Part shown: positions 11,689 through 22,395 of the stretch, piece after piece
Numbering within the stretch: position 1 is the first letter of the stretch
Layout: each line of letters begins with the position of its first letter
Translations under genes and position numbers: made by a program
The notes under the pieces: model-generated
The model's input: only the letters and a program-made list of their open reading frames with translations
What the model was told of the DNA's origin: nothing
Database searches by the model: none
Assembly (NCBI GenBank): GCA_032622095.1
Contig: CP136061.1
Span: 58,981,301-59,045,300 of the forward strand
Source: Siphonodentalium dalli
Taxonomy: Eukaryota; Mollusca; Scaphopoda; Gadilida; Siphonodentaliidae
Length of the DNA stretch: 64,000 nucleotides
Direction: 5' to 3'

Positions 11689-12611
11689 TGGGGCGCCATC
11701 CCTGTAAATATTCGTTTTCGGAGATATCTCCTTGGATCCAAGCAGATATCTGCTCGCATTATGGAGATATCTCCTCGGTTTCAATGAGATATCTGCTTGG
11801 AATATGGAGATATCTCCTCGGAAATATTTTCAAGGAGATATCTCCTTGAAACCGAGGAGATATCTCCATAATGCGAGCAGATATCTGATTGGATCCAAGG
11901 AGATATCTCATTGGATCCAAGCAGATATCTGCTCGCATTATGGAGATATCTCCTTGAAATATGTTCAAGGAGATATCTCCTTGGATCCAAGCAGATATCT
12001 GCTTGAAAAATATTTCAAGGAGATATCTCCATATTCCGAGCAGATATCTGCTTGGATGTATTTCGATCATAGTAAGTATATGTACTGAGAAATCATTAAT
12101 ATTTCATGGCCGCGGTTTTCCAAGGAGATATCTCCATAATCCAAGCAGATATCTGCTTGGAATATTTTCAAGGAGATATCTGCTTGGAATATGGAGATAT
12201 CTCCTTGGGTCCAAGGAGATAGCTCGTTGAAAACTATTTCAAGGAGATATCTCCATAATCCGAGCAGATATCTGCTTGGATCCAAGGAGATATCTCCTTG
12301 GATCCGAACAGATATCTGCTTGGATTATGGAGATATCTCCTCGGTTTCAAGGAGATATCTCGTTAGAAATATTTCAAGTAGATATCTCGTAGTTGCGAGG
12401 AGATATCTCCTAGGATCCAAGGAGATATCTCCATAATCCAAGCAGATATCTCCTTGGATCCAAGGAGATATCCCCATAATGGGCCATATTCCAAGCAGAC
12501 ATCTGCTAGGAATTGCAATTCCAAGGAGATAGATCCTCGAAACCGAGGAGATATCTCCGAATTACGAGGAGATATCTCCGAACAACGAATATTTGCAGGG
12601 ATGGCGCCCCA
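11689..12611. mobile_element. TA-flanked element made of GGAGATATCTCC/GCAGATATCTGC palindromes
   Basis: The element is bounded by a perfect 16-bp inverted repeat, TGGGGCGCCATCCCTG, and similarity continues for about 15 more bases (AAATATTCG). It is flanked on both sides by TA, fitting a TA target duplication as in Tc1/mariner-like elements. The inside is almost entirely an array of about 35 palindromic 12-mers, GGAGATATCTCC or GCAGATATCTGC and close variants, on average one per 26 bp. They are joined by spacers that are often palindromic too (CTTGGATCCAAG). A short non-repeat gap lies near 12058-12120. No protein is encoded; open frames on both strands simply translate the repeat. Confidence 0.75.
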
Positions 12612-13527
12612 TAGTTTTACGTCTGGCGGAATTAGTCGATATATTCTCAACAGACAGCGATATAGTATTCTTCTTTACAATATATAGTTGCACGATCGCT
12701 CGGAATTTTACTAGATCGTGTAAATGTTGGATATTGGGTAAATGGACAGGAAAATCAAGGATCTAATTTTAGTTCGCAATTAATGCCACCACTCTAACCC
12801 GAATGCATGCAGAACGGTAATATTTATACCAACCGGACCTGCGTGTGTCACCATATGCACGCGGGGGTATAACCTCCTACTTTTTAAAGAGAAAGATGAA
12901 AAGTGCGTACCGGTTAATTCGAATACAATATAATTTGTTACATTGACATAAACGGTGTTCTGTCATGACATCATGATTGTATCATATAAATTATGTACTA
13001 ATACTATTTAATATGTTAATATATGTTATTTATTCATTAAATGTCTCTACATGCATATTGGTCGACACATGCATTTTTTATTTGAAGCCACGTTCCTTGA
13101 CCGAATGCCCCAAACAGGTTTAAACAAATACTTCCAAGCTCACCCGTCGACGTCACTGGGCTGATTACATTCATTGCGCTATATAAGGGGCTGATTCTAT
13201 TCATTACGCTAGAAAGGGAAAATACCCTGGGCAAAAATTAATGGAGTGATTTTTGGTGAATCTAAAAATAGCATATTAACAAATGCAAATAAAATGTAAT
13301 TTTTATTAAGAAAATTTGACAAAACCCACGTTGGGCGTGCCGAGCAGATGGATGCTTTGATGAATGCGTAAACATATCTATAACAAACGAGAATTTTGAC
13401 TTCTACCTAACAAGCAAATTAAAATACCTAAATTTAGAACCATGACACCAAGCAGCCTCATATTTTAAATATATATTTTCATTTTTGTTATCAATAATTA
13501 TTGTGCGAATAGTTTCTGAATGATACA
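12612..13527. other. Non-coding stretch, no recognised feature
   Basis: AT-rich with no recognisable coding frame, RNA gene or repeat ends. Confidence 0.35.
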
Positions 13528-14637
13528 AATCAAGTCAAATCAAATCAGGTTTAATGGTCTGAATCCAATAAAACATGAATATTACAAGATACATGGACAT
13601 GAAGTACACAAGTTATTACCAGATACACGGACATGAAGTACAATACAACAATAGCAACCAGAACATTAAAATACACCCTGAAATGTTAGACAACCAATGT
13701 CTGTCATGACAGAGCTATAAATTTGCACTCAATTACCAGTAATGTTTTAAGAGGCCATTTCAAATTAATTAATAGTCCTACATTATCACCTAGCTCTCTA
13801 ACTCATTTCGCCTCATATACATGCTATGTATACGTATCCCATCGATTACAAATCCTATTAAGTATGTGCGAATCGTTTGAGGGCAGTTTAAATTGAACCT
13901 TCTCTTTGCCTGTTAAGTTGACAAATGTGGGTATAGCTTTCACTGGTGGATGACTGCTCCGATTGGAGCACATGACATTTTAGAACCAAATGCTCTTAAT
14001 CCACAACTCTACCGTTACCTAATGTACATGTTCCTGTATGCAAGTCAAGATTCGTGTGGCTTCCTTCTCCGACGTGCGGTCTTCGACTTTTGTAATACAT
14101 GAGGCTAGACCATTGTTACTAATTCTAAGCTGTTCACTTGATGAGTATTAACTTATAATTTTCAGGGCCAAAGAATGTTTTCACTGCCCTATAGAAACGT
14201 AGCTTATAAACATTTCGGTTTACCATCAACATCAAATAGTTTCTCTTTCCAAATTTAGTAAAGTTTCCTTCCAGGGTTTTTATAATACTTGACCATATAT
14301 ATCAAATGTAGACTGTTTATATATTCCAAGCATGTGAAAAAAACAAAAAGCAAAGCTTCCCTTAATATATGTACGCTTTCCATGTAAGCTTTCTACGCCA
14401 AAGAATCATCTGGAGCTGTATAAAAGTGGTGCCAGAAATATATTCTACTTCTACGTCCTGAATACCACATGGGAACTATAAGCCCACTTAACTGACGTTC
14501 TACATAAGCCAACGCTATATAATCCCACCAATCAAAAAGATCAACTAGATCATGCCATGAATCTCTACTTTGGCTAACGCCCGCAGAGATCATATTCCAC
14601 CAGTACAAAACATTGGAACTTTTTGAAGTTTTGACAG
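13528..14637. other. Possible old LINE 3' tail and unassigned sequence
   Basis: Near 13528-13560 the minus strand reads TTAAACCTGATTTGATTTGA, a simple repeat tail of the kind that ends LINE copies. Next to it ACATGGACATGAAGTACA is repeated twice (13589 and 13628 region). No reverse transcriptase is visible in the following kilobase. An open minus-strand frame of about 50 codons near 13850-13990 has no recognised family. The LINE reading is tentative. Confidence 0.25.
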
Positions 14638-14978
14638 GGAACCTCATAAAGTCGAAAAAATTACGCGGGGAATAAATTTCTTAGTTATTATCTGTTCCTT
14701 AATAATGTAATTCACTGCAGGCGAAGGTCCCAACTCGACATTTCACGATTTAAGTGTATTTGTGAGCGATTTTGCTTTGGTTCGCTTACAATTATGGAAT
14801 TTATCTTTGGTAATTAATTCGATGTTTATTGCGATATCGGCTCACAAAAGTCAGAGAAAATCATGCAATTTTGAGTTGGTACATTCACCTACAGTGAAGT
14901 ATATATTAAGGAACAGATAACAACTAAGAAATATAATCCCCGCGTTATGTTTTCGACTTTATAAGAGGAATCCTAGCT
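14638..14978. mobile_element. Hairpin MITE, ~340 bp
   Basis: The left 85-90 bp (CATAAAGTCGAAAA, CGCGGGGA, TTTCTTAGTT, TTATCTGTTCCTTAA, TTCACTG.AGG) returns in inverted orientation at about 14885-14975. The arms are long compared with the roughly 160-bp centre. No open frame of note and no clear target duplication. Typical miniature inverted-repeat element, superfamily unassigned. Confidence 0.7.
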
Positions 14979-15102
14979 CGAGTATCTCCTGCAAATATAT
15001 ATGCATGGGATTGTTATAATAGCAATAACATTATTTGATTCGAAACATAACATCGCGTTATTAACGGAGATTCGGCTTTGACCTATGATAACGGCATTTG
15101 GG

Positions 15103-15485
15103 AAAACGTGATATCGGACAAAAATATCCCGCAATGAATGCATATTATGGTCCCCATGTATTCGCCAATGACTCCTCTATATGATAAATGTATAACATGA
15201 CGCAAAAATTCTAACATTTTCTCACAGAGACAAACGAAAGGTGGTAACATGACAGAAAAATAGCATATTTTCACATTTCGGCGGCCATCTTGGCCGCCAT
15301 ATTGGATTCTGGTGTCGGATTTTTGGCTAATTTGTAATGGTTGTATATTAGCATAACGAATCGAGCAGAAAACAGGACCGCATGTGCTATCATCTTTAGT
15401 ATAATGGCAATCAAAGAGACCTGGTACATTAAAAAAAAATGGCCGCTATGGTGGGCGCCATCTTGTCTGGAGTCTCTGCGGCCAT
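15103..15485 (-). repeat. Dispersed ~380-bp repeat with ATGGCGGCC motifs (copy 1)
   Basis: The reverse complement of this segment matches 35819-36193 almost base for base. The match runs from GCCGCAGAGACTCCAGACAA through GCCAAAAATCCGACACCAGA and a GGCGGCCAAGATGGCCGCC palindrome to GGACCATAATATG. The two copies are inverted with respect to each other. The GGCGGCCAAGATGGCCGCC core resembles YY1-type motifs, but no gene is attached. Probably a non-autonomous element of unknown class. Confidence 0.7.
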
Positions 15486-15760
15486 TTTTTTTTTCTTGTT
15501 AACAAGTGAAAAAAATTAGAGGAGACCTTAAGGAAGAAAATTAGTGGGGTGAAGTTAAGTCCTGGGGGGTGCAGAGGTCGACCAATATCTCCTGGACTAA
15601 ACTGATTGTGGTACAACTTGTTCATCCACGTGAGAAAATATCCAGGCATGCATAGTCGCTCACTTGTTCATGGGAGAGAACTCTATCATATGGATTGAAT
15701 GGATATTTGCGGTAATATACAGTTACATCCCTTGTATCACTTGGTTCTTTCTTGTTCCAC

Positions 15761-15915
15761 AGGGGCCTCTAACGCGTTCTGCTGCCCGCCCCCCCCCCCT
15801 TTGCGCTGTCTCTATTATACTACCATTAACATGAAGCAGGCGCGTATATAGAGGCGGCGTATATGGGCAGCGCATATGGGGGCGGGCAGCGGAGCGCGTT
15901 ACATGCAGGCCCCTG
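15761..15915. mobile_element. Small MITE with AGGGGCCT ends
   Basis: Left end AGGGGCCTCTAACGCG ... CTGCCCGCCCCC. Right end on the other strand AGGGGCCTGCATGTAACGCG ... CTGCCCGCCCCC. The inverted ends nearly fill the 155-bp unit. A C-homopolymer interrupts the left arm. The TAACGCG.TCCGCT core is shared with the hairpin element at 22396-22774, suggesting a relationship. Confidence 0.6.
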
Positions 15916-16251
15916 TGCTTGTTCGCACCAGTCCTGTTATTATTTATATAATTAATGCTGTATTTCAGACAATTGTAGGTCGATAAGAATAAATAAATGC
16001 ACATTACACACTGAATACTTTCAGGGAACGTATTCTACGTTCCCTGATTCTGTCTTGCAGCTTGTAACTGACTTGCACACTGCACGGATAATATTGTTTG
16101 GTGACAAGACACTCGCTTTCGAAATTCATAAACACACTATTTACCAAAACATATATACTAAAGAAAGACATTCGATCATTCACAAATATACCACTCGCAC
16201 TACATTTCCTTCACAGCCCAGCATAATTGTGAAAGCATGACAGACATAATC

Positions 16252-16546
16252 TTAAGCCGCTTTCACACATGTCCGTTTCTCGGATGCCTTTTCCTTGCGT
16301 TTCTAATATTTTAACGCATCCGGAAAACGCATCGGTCGAAATAGTGAAGCTAGCCACACATGCTTGTGTATGCTTTTTTAGAAACGCAGGCGAGACGCAG
16401 CATTTCAAGTCCGAGACATGAAAAAAAAGAAACGCATCCGGCAAACGCACATGTGTGAAAGACCCAGTGATATGGGTCTATTCTCATTGCACACGCGCGT
16501 GCGATTCATTGCACACGCGCGTGCGATTAATCGCAGCGTTGTTTAA
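16252..16546. mobile_element. TTAA-bounded MITE with CTTTCACACATG ends (fullest copy)
   Basis: The unit runs from TTAAGCCGCTTTCACACATG to GCGATTAATCGCAGCG followed by TTAA. Inside, CTTTCACACATGTCCGTTT pairs with AAACGCACATGTGTGAAAG (16442-16464) to form a foldback, and GCACACGCGCGTGCGAT is repeated twice. TTAA flanks suggest piggyBac- or Kolobok-type mobilisation. Related copies: 20458-20676 and 34119-34337 (left end replaced) and a shortened inverted one at 35654-35806. Confidence 0.65.
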
Positions 16547-16735
16547 GGTCGAGCGGCTCTATATGTGTGTTCGATGGCGTTCCTTCCTCCCACTGCTAAG
16601 AGTTCCCCCAATAGGGGTGGGGGTCTGACTCAGGTACTCAGGTATAAGTTGAGTATAACGAGCCATGCCATCAAAATGACATAAGTTTTGAGGACACAAT
16701 TATATCTAGCTAATTATAATTAGAAATAGAGGGTT

Positions 16736-19700
16736 GAATGAATGAATGAATGAATGAATGATGCTTTAATCTCAGCCATTTTTACATGGAACATGAGCGA
16801 TGGTTAACTATTTACACTATTTACACATATAGAACATCATATAAAATGATCACAATAAACTAGATGTTGTAAACATACAAGATACATTTGACAAATTGAA
16901 ACAAACAAACACGCAGTATTAGCATACCCTAAACATATACAAAACACGCACAATAAAGCTACAAACGAACAAACAATATTTGCATTTATTACGAACCTTA
17001 TTCATCATTCATGATTGTGTCCTTTCCACTAAATTTTTTTCAACCCGAGTTTTATAAAGATTGCCAAATTGTTTAATATGTCAGGGTTGGTCGAATTAAG
17101 AAGTTCGAATAAAAATTCTCTCGAAGGTTCGTCATAACATGCCTTCGGAATGTATTTGTTTCGTAATTGTTCAAGTTGCGGACACATAATAATAAAATGG
17201 AATTCATCGCATAGCAAGGCGTTACAAAGTGCGCATGAACTATCTTTGTTGCTGCTTTTATGATTGCGATTTCGTTTTTTCCATCTACCGGTCTCAATAC
17301 CTAATCTATGATTGGACGTTCTCATTTTCTGAACGTAAACCATCATGCCAAATGGCATGTGCATGTAGTGCCAGCTAATTGAAGGCTGTACTTTCATGTG
17401 TTTATAAAACGTTACTCCCCTCTATCCGACGAATCAACATCGTTTCGCCACTGAGTTCTAAACTCTTGAATTAGTGTATCATTAAATCTTCTAAAGGAGC
17501 TGCATGGCAGAGGAGTTTGGTTGTCCCAGTTATCATTGAGATTTGCGGACTCGAGAACTCCTGAAATATGATCAATATAACGTACGCGTTTAGTTTTGTG
17601 CAATTCAAGCAATACTTTATAAAGTACTGATGTTATACCTGTATCTTTCTTTATAATACGGCACCAATATGAAATCATTCTCTTCTTGATCTCAATAGAG
17701 AGAGGCCATCGGCCTAACTCTCCATAAACCATATAACTCGGCGTGCTACTTTTCATATTCGTCAATGTTTTACAAAATCCTAAATGTACCGTTTCAATAT
17801 CGCGACAATTTTCGAACCCCCAAATCTCACAACCGTACAATAAAATCGGTTGGACTAGATAGTCAAACAGTTTCAAAGATAAATCGACAGATAAATGAAG
17901 ATTACGCACTTTCGAAAGTAGCGCGTACATTGCTTTAGTAGCTTTTATCCGAGTTTTCTTGACTGCACGACAAAATCTGCCGTTAAAGAACAAGTCAATA
18001 CCCAGGTATGTAAATTCGTCAACAATTTCAAGCTCGTTACCGTTCAAGATGAACTTTGGGGGCGTGTGCATACGTTTATTTCCGAAAACCATAACCTTTG
18101 TCTTTTGTACGTTGACGGTAAGTTCCCATGATTCGCAATAGTCTGCGAATGCATCAAGAAGTCGCTGCATATCAGTAGGGTTATCCGCCAATAAAGCGGT
18201 GTCATCAGCGTACAAGATGCACCAAAGTTTCAGATAACAACCAATCTGTTTGAAGGCTTGATCATTCAAGTACTTGAGTCCATCCACAGCGCAATTTTCT
18301 AAAAAGTCTTCAAGATCATTCAAATACATTGAAAAGAGTAAAGGTGACAGGTTTCCACCCTGTTTAACACCTATATTAGATATAAAATACTCAGATCTTA
18401 CGTCACCTTTCAATACACAAGATTTAGTTGAGTCATACATGTTACGAATAACTTTGAAAATCCTACCGTTTATACCATTTCGTAAAAGTTTTACCCATAG
18501 GCCCTCTCTCCAAACAGTATCAAACGCTTTTTTGAAATCTATAAATGAGCAGAAAAGTTTTCTCCCATTCCGCAAATATATTTCTGTTAAACTGTATAAA
18601 ATAAAGATGTTGTCTAATGTAGATCTACCTTTCCGAAAACCGGATTGATTATCTTTAAGTATGTGGTTTTCTTCTACGTGACTATTAAGTCTGTTATTGA
18701 TAATACCAGTAAATAACTTACCGACGCAACTCAGTAAGGTTATGCCTCTATAAGAGTCGGGACATAATCTGTCGCCCTTATTTTTATATAATGGCTTAAT
18801 CATACCGGTTGTCCAGACATCAGAAAAAACTCCAGTATCAAGAATCAAATTAAATAACCTAGTATAAAATGGCAGTAATATATTAAGTGTGTATTTAATG
18901 TAACTGTTGTTCACGTCGTCGATACCTGCAGCCTTGTTTGATTTCATGGCCCCGACAACAGCAGATATCTCTTCTGAACAAATTGGTATGTTAAGGTGAT
19001 CTGTACATTCTAATTCTTCCATACTGCCAATCAAACTGCTCAAATCGGTTTCTATATCTGAATCATTCAAGGATTTAAAGTGCTCAAATATGGTATTTAA
19101 ACTAATCGGGTCATCCATTTGCTGAACTTTACACTTTGAGAATCTTTTGAACGTACACCAAAATGTATTTGTAGATTTCTTGGGAATTTCCCTCAATTCC
19201 TTATTACATTTTGTGATCATTTCCGACCGTTTTCTGTCCATAATTTTCTTATACCCTGTACTCACCTGTCTTAGATCAGATTTGGTGGCTTTTGACTTAT
19301 TTCTGTTATATCGTTTCCGCGCAGAATTGAATTTCTTTCGGTAACTACGACATTCATAATCGAACCACCTCTGATCTGGTTTGCATGTTTGTTTTGTACG
19401 CTTGTTGCGTTCACGGTAAGTCCCAAATGTATCAACTGCCGATTCCGATAAAACACGAGAGATCAAATGGGCCAAATTATTTATACCACGTCTTGTGGGA
19501 TTCATTTCCACACAGTTCATCGTGTTACGTAATGTATCAAGACGTTCGCTGACGTGTTTCGTATATTCTTCAGACTTGAGGTTATCCCATGGTTTTATCC
19601 TCGGTCCCAGCGCAAAACTTACCTTGTCATTCGCCACATCGACTGTACGCGCAATACTCAAATGTCGTAAGTCTAGTTGGACACTAATTCCACAATGGAC

Positions 19701-20395
19701 GTCAGAAAAAAGAGAACAGAAATCTAATATTTCAAAATCAGTAACATAAGCAAAAACAGTCCTCGATCCAATGGCATAATCAACCAAACTTGCATTGCGG
19801 CATGTTCGTTTGCCAATCCCCTTGTCTTTTCCAACGCGACCATTCAGTATATATATGTTCCCATATTGACAGGTGTGAATTAGTTTATAGCCAAATGAGT
19901 TAGCTTTACCTGTGTCATCGGTACATCTTTCCGGAATATCAAAAGTGGCCATATTATCACAATCGAACATATACTCGCACAGGTGAGGGTTTGTGATCTC
20001 AGGGTGTGAGTCGGTTGTTAACTCAATACGATCATCTAAGCGCGCTGTGCGGGCATTAAAGTCACCGACTAGAAGAATATCTACATCATGTTCACGCTTT
20101 TGAAGAAGCTCCCCTTCTAATTCTGCATTCCAATTATTATTAACATATTTTGTATTCTCTGGGGGGATATAAACAACACCAATAAGAAGGCATCGTGAGG
20201 TAACGTTATCCTGGGTTAAAAGTTTAACCCATAACATGTTCTCCAAAGCACAATCGATGCTTTTCACTTTTATACCTGTTAACCGGTTAGTCGCAACAAG
20301 TAATCCACCTGCACGACTGTTGCCTGATGTTGGCCTTCCCCTCTGTGACACAACGTCAAAGTTAGGTATATCAATCGATTCACCCGAACCAAGGG
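16736..20395 (-). mobile_element. 5'-truncated LINE (non-LTR retrotransposon)
   Basis: Read on the minus strand, the element contains the end of an endonuclease domain, a complete reverse transcriptase, a C-terminal Cys/His segment, a roughly 270-bp 3' UTR and a terminal (ATTC)n run at 16736-16763. That last feature is the microsatellite-like tail seen in CR1/L2-type elements. The 5' side is cut off within the endonuclease at about 20390, where it joins ACCAAGG-type repeat sequence, the usual result of incomplete target-primed reverse transcription. Its 3' junction lies inside a copy of the repeat also found at 20397-21515. No clear target duplication could be placed. Confidence 0.85.
17029..17411 (-). 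pseudogene. Frame-shifted C-terminal tail of the LINE ORF2
   Basis: Directly after the stop at 17412 another minus-strand frame continues with sequence typical of the end of LINE polyproteins: KMRTSNHRLGIETGRW, then CALCNALLCDEFHFIIMCP (a C-x2-C ... H-x4-C zinc-binding type), ending near LAIFIKLGLKKI. The two frames meet at a run of four Gs (minus strand, about 17415-17420), where loss of one G would explain the break. So this is the natural tail of the upstream protein, separated by a one-base frameshift or a base-calling error, and not a separate gene. Confidence 0.75.
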
Positions 20396-20489
20396 TGGTA
20401 CCTTGGTGAAACCATGGTTTCACCAAGGTGACACCAAGGGGGATTTTTATATGGGAACGCATCGGTCGAAATAGTGAAGCTAGCCACAC
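17412..20489 (-). CDS. LINE ORF2: endonuclease (truncated) and reverse transcriptase
   Basis: This polyprotein nicks target DNA and copies the LINE RNA in place. After about 32 codons that translate adjoining repeat DNA, the protein enters an AP-endonuclease-like domain lacking its N-terminus (LLVGDFNAR; FSDVHCGISV, the His-containing end). The reverse transcriptase follows: GFRKGRSTLDN, FIDFKKAFDTVWR (about residue 650), GVKQGGNLSPLLFSMYLNDL and the catalytic LYADD with Y760-A-D-D763, then a thumb region with FTYLGIDLFFNGRF. No RNase H is seen. A 1025-codon frame without stops implies a fairly young copy, yet the missing N-terminus makes it unable to mobilise itself. The apparent start Met is not native. 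Clade: Jockey-group (CR1/L2-like) is likely, not certain. Confidence 0.85.
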   Translation of the reverse strand: MWLASLFRPMRSHIKIPLGVTLVKPWFHQGTTLGSGESIDIPNFDVVSQRGRPTSGNSRAGGLLVATNRLTGIKVKSIDCALENMLWVKLLTQDNVTSRCLLIGVVYIPPENTKYVNNNWNAELEGELLQKREHDVDILLVGDFNARTARLDDRIELTTDSHPEITNPHLCEYMFDCDNMATFDIPERCTDDTGKANSFGYKLIHTCQYGNIYILNGRVGKDKGIGKRTCRNASLVDYAIGSRTVFAYVTDFEILDFCSLFSDVHCGISVQLDLRHLSIARTVDVANDKVSFALGPRIKPWDNLKSEEYTKHVSERLDTLRNTMNCVEMNPTRRGINNLAHLISRVLSESAVDTFGTYRERNKRTKQTCKPDQRWFDYECRSYRKKFNSARKRYNRNKSKATKSDLRQVSTGYKKIMDRKRSEMITKCNKELREIPKKSTNTFWCTFKRFSKCKVQQMDDPISLNTIFEHFKSLNDSDIETDLSSLIGSMEELECTDHLNIPICSEEISAVVGAMKSNKAAGIDDVNNSYIKYTLNILLPFYTRLFNLILDTGVFSDVWTTGMIKPLYKNKGDRLCPDSYRGITLLSCVGKLFTGIINNRLNSHVEENHILKDNQSGFRKGRSTLDNIFILYSLTEIYLRNGRKLFCSFIDFKKAFDTVWREGLWVKLLRNGINGRIFKVIRNMYDSTKSCVLKGDVRSEYFISNIGVKQGGNLSPLLFSMYLNDLEDFLENCAVDGLKYLNDQAFKQIGCYLKLWCILYADDTALLADNPTDMQRLLDAFADYCESWELTVNVQKTKVMVFGNKRMHTPPKFILNGNELEIVDEFTYLGIDLFFNGRFCRAVKKTRIKATKAMYALLSKVRNLHLSVDLSLKLFDYLVQPILLYGCEIWGFENCRDIETVHLGFCKTLTNMKSSTPSYMVYGELGRWPLSIEIKKRMISYWCRIIKKDTGITSVLYKVLLELHKTKRVRYIDHISGVLESANLNDNWDNQTPLPCSSFRRFNDTLIQEFRTQWRNDVDSSDRGE

Positions 20490-21515
20490 ATGCTTGTGTA
20501 TGCTTTTTTAGAAACGCAGGCGAAACGCAGCATTTCAAGTCCGAGACATGAAAAAAAAGAAACGCATCCGGCAAACGCACATGTGTGAAAGACCCAGTGA
20601 TATGGGTCTATTCTCATTGCACACGCGCGTGCGATTCATTGCACACGCGCGTGCGATTAATCGCAGCGTTTTTTAAGGTCGAGCGGCTCTATATGTGAGT
20701 TCGATGGCATTCCTTCCTCCCACTGCTAAGAGTTCCCCCAATAGGGGTGGGGGTCTGACGAACACATTCATACACAGATCTAGGGTGGGTTGGAGGATAA
20801 TAAAGTAATTTCGGTTGGGGGTGACCACATACAGGCCTATATATGCTGACACATTAACTTTAATTTTCCTCAGTTAGATTTACTCAGGTATAAGTTGAGT
20901 ATAACGAGCCATGCCATCAAAATGACATAAGTTTTGAGGACACAATTATATCTAGCTGATTATAATTAGAAATAGAGGGTTCAATTCCATGTAGTTGGGC
21001 ATAAATATGCATATTTTATTCCAGCTTGAAACGTATATAACACTATATAGTACGATCACAACCCAGATTACAGGAGTTTTATGTATATAATTGTTATTAT
21101 CACTCAATATTATCAAAAGTGTACGATTCAAGTGGTTGAATTAGATCTTTCAACATTTTACCTTATAGTTAGCTAGGTCTGACAAAAATCGTCTTTCTGA
21201 ATAAAGCTCATTTAAAACATGTGTACTCAAACATATGATATCCAGTAAAATTATGGGGAAAGAGGGGATGAGACCCCAATTTGTTGGGAGAAAAACAAAT
21301 AGATTTGCATGTAGGGAGGATGGTAGACCCATGGTTCGGAGGGATTTTTATGTTCAACCCTGTGTATGAACTTTTTTTTCTTCAGACCCCCCCCCTCCCC
21401 CATCATCGAGTGCTCATTTGTATAGCCGCTGGCAACAGCGACAACGCGGTACTATAATTGACGAACCACCATTCAAATAGAATTTAAGTGATGGGACTCA
21501 CACACGCATCGTTTC
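20397..21515. repeat. 1.1-kb duplicated segment (copy 1)
   Basis: This segment matches 34058-35176 at a constant offset of 13,661 bp over most of its length with only a handful of differences (for example GGGTGGGTT versus GGGTAGGTT, AAACATGTG versus AAAAATTTG). It includes the TTAA-MITE piece, GAGTTCCCCCAATAGGGGTG and, at its end, GTGATGGGACTCA. Near 21501 copy 1 lacks about 20 bp present in copy 2, between two GAGTCA-like words. Open frames here are short and not gene-like. Confidence 0.85.
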
Positions 21516-22300
21516 AGGTCCCCCTTGGTGCCACCATGGTAAAACACCACGGTGAACCATGGTAAAAAAAACCGAGATATTTTGGCCACCCATCGTGGTG
21601 TCACCATGGTGGTTTACCATGGTGGTTTACCATGGTTTTACCGTGGTGGTAATACCGTGGTGGTTTACCGAGGTGTTACCATGGTGGTAAACCACCGTGG
21701 TAAACCACCTTGGTAAACCACCATGGTGACACTACGATGGGTGGCCAAAATATCTCGGTTTTTTTTACCATGGTTTACCATGGTGTTACCATGGTGGTAT
21801 ACTTTGGTTTACCGTGGTGTTACCATGATGGTGTACCGTGGTTTACCGTGGTGTTACTATGGTTTACCGTGGTGTTACCATGGTGGTATACTGTGGTTTA
21901 CCGTGGTGTTACCATGGTGGTATACTGAGGTTTACCGTGGTGTTACCATGATGGTATACTGTGGTTTACAGTGGTGTTACCATGATGGTATACTGTGGTT
22001 TACCGTGGTGTTACCATGGTTTACCGCGGTGTTACCATGGTGGTATACTGTGGTTTATCGTGGTGTTACCATGATGGTATACTGTGGTTTACCGTGGTGT
22101 TACCATGGTGGTATACTGTGGTTTACCGTGGTGTTACCATGGTGATATACTTTGGTTTACCGTGGTGTTACCATGATGGTATACTGTGGTTTACCGTGGT
22201 GTTACCATGGTGGTATACTGTGGTTTACCATGGTGCTATACTTTGGTTTAACGTGGTGGTTTACACTTGTTAACCATGGTAATTTACTGTGGTTAACCAT
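21516..22300. repeat. ACCATGGT palindrome and tandem array
   Basis: The array opens with CCCCCTTGGTGCCACCATGG. 21519-21790 is a palindrome centred near 21660: AAAAACCGAGATATTTTGGCC on one side returns inverted as GGCCAAAATATCTCGGTTTTT on the other. From about 21790 to 22240 units of roughly 30-60 bp (TGTGGTTTACCGTGGTGTTACCATGG and variants) are tandemly repeated. Nearly every word is a small palindrome or close to one (ACCATGGT, CACCATGG, CCGTGG). Long open frames on the plus strand merely translate the repeat (VYRGVTMV...). Confidence 0.8.
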
Positions 22301-22395
22301 GGCAGTTTACTGCAATATTGCTACATGTTACCATTTCATGAGATTCCATCAACAGCCATGTAAATTATTAAATGTTCCGTGGTTCGATCTGTACA

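Noticed and set aside
11689-12611. Possible CRISPR array
   Set aside because: No regular unique spacers, spacers are themselves repetitive and palindromic, no cas genes, and the context is eukaryotic.
11655-12687. Overlapping open frames on both strands reading RRYLLG/ISP repeats
   Set aside because: Translation of the GGAGATATCTCC array; palindromic DNA gives the same peptides on both strands.
20989-20999. tRNA B-box-like GGTTCAATTCC in the 1.1-kb duplicated segment
   Set aside because: No A-box at the right distance and no cloverleaf can be drawn by eye.
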